Of a stretch of DNA of 64,000 bases, positions 60,667 to 64,000 are shown in pieces (position 1 is the stretch's first letter; each line of letters starts with the position of its first letter). Origin of the DNA: Shimia sediminis (lineage in GTDB: Bacteria > Pseudomonadota > Alphaproteobacteria > Rhodobacterales > Rhodobacteraceae); contig NZ_RYZK01000003.1 in assembly GCF_003990645.1 (NCBI RefSeq), positions 124,001 to 188,000 of the forward strand, written 5' to 3'. Under the pieces are notes generated by a model that worked only from the letters and a program-made list of their open reading frames with translations, was not told the origin of the DNA and did no database searches. A program made the translations under genes and the position numbers.

Positions 60667-61224
60667 ATGCCAAGGTACATCCGAGATAGAACTCCGGGCG
60701 GCACATGGTTTTTTACCGTGTGCCTGCGGGATCGCTCCAGCGATCTTCTGGTGCGAGAGATCGCGCTCTTGCGTCGCGCCGTGATGGGCGCGCGCATCAA
60801 CCTGCCGTTTCGACCGGACGCCTGGGTCGTACTACCGGACCATATGCATTGCATCTGGACCCTGCCACCGGGGGACGCGGATTTTTCCGCCCGGTGGAAG
60901 TCGATCAAGGGGCGGTTCTCGCGCGCTTTGCCCGACTGTGCCAGCTTTCGCGCCGCAGCCCGCCGACCCGGCGAAAAAGGCGTCTGGCAGAACCGCTTTT
61001 GGGAACATCGCATCCGCGACGCCCACGACCTGCGGCAACATCTGGACATCCTCCACCTCAGCCCCGTCAATCAGGGCCTCGTCGCGCGGCCCGAGGCATG
61101 GCCCTATTCCTCGATCCATCGCATCAGGCAACAGAAAGGCGGCCTGCCCCCGGACTGGGTGCCGCCGCCCCGCGTAGGTCGGACAGCCTGTCCGACCTAC
61201 CCCGGCGTCCATCACATCCGCTGA
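60667..61224 (+). CDS. REP-associated tyrosine transposase (RAYT), possibly catalytically degenerate
   Basis: A 185-residue protein of the IS200/Y1-like RAYT family that moves REP palindromes in a single-copy, domesticated fashion. GGTWFFTVCLRDR, AWVVLPDHMHCIWTLP with the metal-binding H59-M60-H61 and WQNRFWEHRIRD are typical. The family motif carrying the catalytic tyrosine, usually D-Y-I-x-x-N-P-V, here reads D-I-L-H-L-S-P-V (127-134), so the nucleophile seems lost. The last part of the protein is encoded by REP copy e and ends at 61224. It is flanked by REP copies d and e, as RAYT genes generally are. Confidence 0.88.
   Translation: MPRYIRDRTPGGTWFFTVCLRDRSSDLLVREIALLRRAVMGARINLPFRPDAWVVLPDHMHCIWTLPPGDADFSARWKSIKGRFSRALPDCASFRAAARRPGEKGVWQNRFWEHRIRDAHDLRQHLDILHLSPVNQGLVARPEAWPYSSIHRIRQQKGGLPPDWVPPPRVGRTACPTYPGVHHIR
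61174..61200 (+). repeat. REP palindrome, copy e, inside the RAYT 3' end
   Basis: GTAGGTCGGAC-AGCCT-GTCCGACCTAC, with the same 5-base centre length as copy d. It lies within the coding frame and supplies residues V-G-R-T-A-C-P-T of the RAYT C-terminus; the stop follows 24 bases later. Confidence 0.9.
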
Positions 61225-61305
61225 TCTGTCGTTTCACGTTTTTCAATGTTTCTTCTGCCCCCGAACCTGCCATAAACATCCGGTGATCTCTGGCAGGAGT
61301 GGCAG

Positions 61306-62208
61306 ATGGCCAACCCCCAAACCCAACCCGAAAACCGGGATACGCCGCAGGGCTTTGCCCTTGCGGTGTCGGCCTATGTGCTCTGGGGCTTTCTGCCGCT
61401 CTACATGAAACTGCTGTCGCATGTTCCACCGGCCGAGATTGTTGCGCATCGGGTCATCTGGTCGGTGCCGCTTGCCGGTCTGGTGCTGATCGCCCTGCGC
61501 CGCACGAGCGACCTGCGCGCCGCCCTTGGCAATCCCCGCATGCTGGCCATGGCCTGCCTAACTGCGGCGCTGGTCTCGGTGAACTGGGGCATCTACGTCT
61601 GGGCCATCACCAGCGGCAACGCGCTGGACGCGGCGCTCGGCTATTACATGAACCCGCTGTTCTCGATTGCTCTTGGCGCCATCTTCCTTGGGGAACGCCT
61701 GACACGGGCACAGTTTGTTGCGATCGGGCTGGCCGGTGCCGGTGTCGCCGTCTTGATTTTCGAGGCCGGACGCCTGCCCCTGGCCGCGCTTGGCATGATG
61801 TTTTCCTGGGGGTTTTACGCGATGTTCAAGCGGTCGCTGCCCATCGGCCCCAATCAGGGGTTCCTGTTGGAAGTGTTGATCCTTCTGCTTCCCGCCCTTG
61901 GTTACGTTGCGTGGATACAGGCCTCGGGGCAGGGGCACTTCCTGACCACCCTGCCCAACACCGCCCTCCTGATGGCTGCCGGGGCGGTGACGGCGGTGCC
62001 GCTGATGATCTACGCCAATGGGGCCAAATTGGTCCGACTCTCGACCATGGGCATCCTGCAATACATTGCCCCCACCATGATCTTCCTCATCGCCGTCTTC
62101 CTGTTTGGCGAAGAGATCGACCGTGGGCGCATGATCGCCTTTCCGCTGATCTGGATCGCGCTGGTGGTCTATTCGATCCCGATGATCCGTCAGATGCGCC
62201 GCGCCTGA
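61306..62208 (+). CDS. rarD: EamA family transporter RarD
   Basis: A 300-residue inner-membrane protein of the RarD subgroup of the drug/metabolite transporter superfamily, with ten hydrophobic segments. FALAVSAYVLWGFLPLYMKLL at the N-terminus, IVAHRVIWSVPLA, NWGIYVWAITSGNALDAALGYYMNPLFS and LQYIAPTMIFLIAVFLFGE are shared by RarD proteins. ATG 61306 follows a CAGGAG site. It has no clear link to the RAYT. The stop overlaps the convergent SGNH gene by 19 bases. Confidence 0.9.
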   Translation: MANPQTQPENRDTPQGFALAVSAYVLWGFLPLYMKLLSHVPPAEIVAHRVIWSVPLAGLVLIALRRTSDLRAALGNPRMLAMACLTAALVSVNWGIYVWAITSGNALDAALGYYMNPLFSIALGAIFLGERLTRAQFVAIGLAGAGVAVLIFEAGRLPLAALGMMFSWGFYAMFKRSLPIGPNQGFLLEVLILLLPALGYVAWIQASGQGHFLTTLPNTALLMAAGAVTAVPLMIYANGAKLVRLSTMGILQYIAPTMIFLIAVFLFGEEIDRGRMIAFPLIWIALVVYSIPMIRQMRRA

Positions 62209-62894
62209 GCGCGGATCACCTGCGACAGCATGTTAGCCCACACCGCATAGGCGTCTTCTGACGGATGAAAGCCATCGCGCGCCACGTACCTGGGCTCATA
62301 CGGCAGGTCCAGCGGCAGGTGCACACAGTCCTCGCGCGCCGCAGCCAGCCCCTTCAGCACCCGATCCAGCCGCGCAGCGTGACAGCCCAGCACCCAGCGT
62401 AACGGCTGTGGCAACAGCGGAAAATGCTGCATCGGCGGCAGTCCTGAGAGCACAAAAGCCCTGACCCCACGCGCCGCACGCAGCTCTGCGATCAACCGGG
62501 ATTGCTCCGCATGAAACCGCCTTGCGCTGCGAAATCGCGTGGTGTCATTCACCCCATGCACCAATAGGGCGAGGTCAAACGGCCCCTCGGGCAACCCGTC
62601 GACCTTGGCCAGGGACTCCCGCGTTGTCGCCCCGGTTTTCGCCTCAAGATGCCAGGTCACCGACCCGCCCAGGGCCCGCGCCAATTGCCCGCTCAGGGCT
62701 GCGGCCTGCGTTTCGGCGCCAACCCCGGCTGCCGAAGAATCGCCCAGGATCAGCACCCGCAGCCCCGCGCCATCTCCGCCCGCTCTCGGGCCGGGAGGTT
62801 CGGGCAGTTGCAACGCCCGCCAGCGCACCCACAACCCCTCTGCCGCCAAAAGCGGTGCCAGCGGCAGTCGGGCAATCTGATCGGGTGCCAGCAT
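62190..62894 (-). CDS. SGNH/GDSL-family hydrolase
   Basis: A 234-residue esterase-type hydrolase. The block I motif is LILGDSSAAGVG with the nucleophilic serine, block III GVNDTT appears in LLVHGVNDTTRF, and block V ends with DGFHPSEDAY containing the catalytic Asp-His pair. No signal peptide or lipobox is visible, so it is probably intracellular. The start is 1 base after the DUF2125 gene stop, so the two are co-translated. Substrate unknown. Confidence 0.86.
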   Translation of the reverse strand: MLAPDQIARLPLAPLLAAEGLWVRWRALQLPEPPGPRAGGDGAGLRVLILGDSSAAGVGAETQAAALSGQLARALGGSVTWHLEAKTGATTRESLAKVDGLPEGPFDLALLVHGVNDTTRFRSARRFHAEQSRLIAELRAARGVRAFVLSGLPPMQHFPLLPQPLRWVLGCHAARLDRVLKGLAAAREDCVHLPLDLPYEPRYVARDGFHPSEDAYAVWANMLSQVIRAQARRI

Positions 62895-62895
62895 G

Positions 62896-64000
62896 TTATT
62901 TCATGCGGTTGCCGTTGACATAGACATGGCCCTCGGCGGTCATCTCAACCTCTGAACGCAGCCTATCCGCACTGCCATCCTCGGCGGGTTTGGTCATCAT
63001 CGCCAATCCCATGCGCGCGCCACTCGCATCCTTGTCGCTGAGCAGCCCCATCGACACCAGCGTGTCGATCAGCGTGTTTGCGCCCTTGATGTCAAAGCGC
63101 GCGGTGCCGATTGGCAACGGTGGTGCGGCGCTGTTGTCAAAGGACACCGCCCCTGTGCCCGAAACCTCGGCCCCCGCCGCACGCAGCACAAAGCTGTCCA
63201 GCGTCAGATCCTGCGGTTCGACCGCCAGTCCGGGCAGGGTGTCCATGGCGGTTTCCACGTTCAGAATGTCCAGCCACTCGACCATGTTCCGGGCATGGCC
63301 ACTGGCCTTCATCACCAGGTCTGCAGGCGTGCGCGGCAACACCGCACCGGGGTCGAACATGGCCCAGAGCGACTCGTCAAGGCTCAGACCGGTCATCTCC
63401 AGATGGATGCGGTAGGGCGCAAACTGGTCGTCCTTCAGCAGCGGAATCTGCATATCGGTGTCAAAGGCAGCAATATCCATGCCCAGCATCAAGGGCACCG
63501 GCTGGGACAACTGCATGTCCATCCGTGCATTGCGCATCGGACCCGAGATGCCGAAACCGCTCTGATCCAGCACCATCCGCACCTCGTAATGCTCGGTCAC
63601 CACCGACTGCGCCATGACCTCCTGACCCTCGACACTTGACGATTGGTCCGAGAAATAGCCCGTGGCGTCTCCCTCAATCTCGAGCATCAGGCCCGCGCGC
63701 AGGGCGGCGGCGAGGTCCAGAATGCTCATGCCATCGCGCGGCATCGCGAACCGCATGTCGCCCTGCATTGCCTCTGCGCCCTGTTTGCCCTGGGTGTCGA
63801 CCTGCACCCCGTCCTCGGTCACGGTTTGGGCAAATGTGAACGCCTGCGCACCGCTTGTATAGCTGCCCGATGTCTCGACCATCTCGCCCACGGTGGTGCG
63901 GAAGCTGCCCTTGTAGTCTTCGACAAAGCCCTGACCCGACAATCTGTCGATCAGGTTCGGCACCACGATATCGGCCAGCGTCATATCCATGCGGGGGACG
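62896..64000 (-). CDS. DUF2125 domain protein, partial (5' part outside window)
   Basis: The C-terminal 368 residues of a protein recognised as DUF2125. The frame is open to the window end, and the family is usually longer, so the true start lies beyond base 64000; the ATG at 63990 is probably internal. The region is rich in beta strands with repeats such as TADLVMKASGHARNMVEWLDILN and GTGAVSFDNSAAPPLPIGTARFDIKGANTLID, suggesting an envelope AsmA-like or lipid-transfer-like shape, which is inference. It is translationally coupled to the SGNH hydrolase. Confidence 0.75.
   Translation of the reverse strand, partial: VPRMDMTLADIVVPNLIDRLSGQGFVEDYKGSFRTTVGEMVETSGSYTSGAQAFTFAQTVTEDGVQVDTQGKQGAEAMQGDMRFAMPRDGMSILDLAAALRAGLMLEIEGDATGYFSDQSSSVEGQEVMAQSVVTEHYEVRMVLDQSGFGISGPMRNARMDMQLSQPVPLMLGMDIAAFDTDMQIPLLKDDQFAPYRIHLEMTGLSLDESLWAMFDPGAVLPRTPADLVMKASGHARNMVEWLDILNVETAMDTLPGLAVEPQDLTLDSFVLRAAGAEVSGTGAVSFDNSAAPPLPIGTARFDIKGANTLIDTLVSMGLLSDKDASGARMGLAMMTKPAEDGSADRLRSEVEMTAEGHVYVNGNRMK

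Overview
The window looks like a chromosomal segment of a marine alphaproteobacterium of the Rhodobacteraceae (Roseobacter group). The basis is the high GC content, the gene families (adenine deaminase with AMP nucleosidase, paralogous FAD/GcvT-type dimethylglycine or sarcosine dehydrogenases, a GlxA/GbdR-type AraC regulator, DUF6629, DUF2125) and the dispersed 3'-end repeat family. I see no rRNA, tRNA, CRISPR array or intact insertion sequence. Most of the window is ordinary core genome in short operons, with accessory pieces between them.

Layout. 1-4 kb: two tandem sterol-desaturase-family genes (the outer one cut by the window edge) and a class II aldolase, facing a LysR regulator. 4-8 kb: an AMP-salvage pair (adenine deaminase, AMP nucleosidase) and HU. 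8-15 kb: a Crp/Fnr regulator with an FNR-type box, two transporters, a CcdA plus periplasmic thioredoxin pair, then an unusual array of three palindromes at exact 32-bp spacing upstream of a reductive-dehalogenase-like Fe-S protein that converges on an anSME-type radical SAM enzyme. 15-24 kb: dapA, a soluble lytic transglycosylase, divergent mnmD and mnmC2-like genes, small enzymes and an OmpA lipoprotein. 24-36 kb: LysE exporter, Ada-like methyltransferase, porin, fatty acid desaturase, voltage-gated sodium channel, TetR with a third sterol desaturase, DNA repair genes (nth, xth), adenosine kinase, CnoX-like thioredoxin, LON-domain protein and Trm112. 36-51 kb: ubiquinone-type hydroxylase, amidase, DapC-like aminotransferase, ftsK, lolA, hspQ, gamma-glutamyltransferase with rhodanese, a STAS/HATPase partner-switching pair, thiolase, a 31-residue membrane peptide, an esterase and msrC. 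51-61 kb: a methylamine/betaine demethylation region (XRE-cupin regulator, GFA-family protein, two FAD/GcvT dehydrogenases, homocysteine methyltransferase, GbdR-like regulator) interrupted by a TopAI-YjhQ toxin-antitoxin module with a candidate leader peptide. 60-64 kb: a REP-associated tyrosine transposase (RAYT) between two REP palindromes, then rarD, an SGNH hydrolase and a DUF2125 protein cut by the window end.

The most interesting signals are non-coding or mobile. (1) Five copies of a perfect GTAG...CTAC REP palindrome. Two of them bracket a RAYT whose usual nucleophilic tyrosine motif is missing and whose C-terminus is encoded by a REP. (2) The three-palindrome operator-like array at 12.7 kb. 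(3) The topAI leader region. (4) Two 27-bp inverted repeats in front of the XRE-cupin gene. (5) A second family of structured 3'-end elements whose orientation always follows the upstream gene. (6) An unlisted 31-residue membrane peptide with its own ribosome-binding site and terminator.
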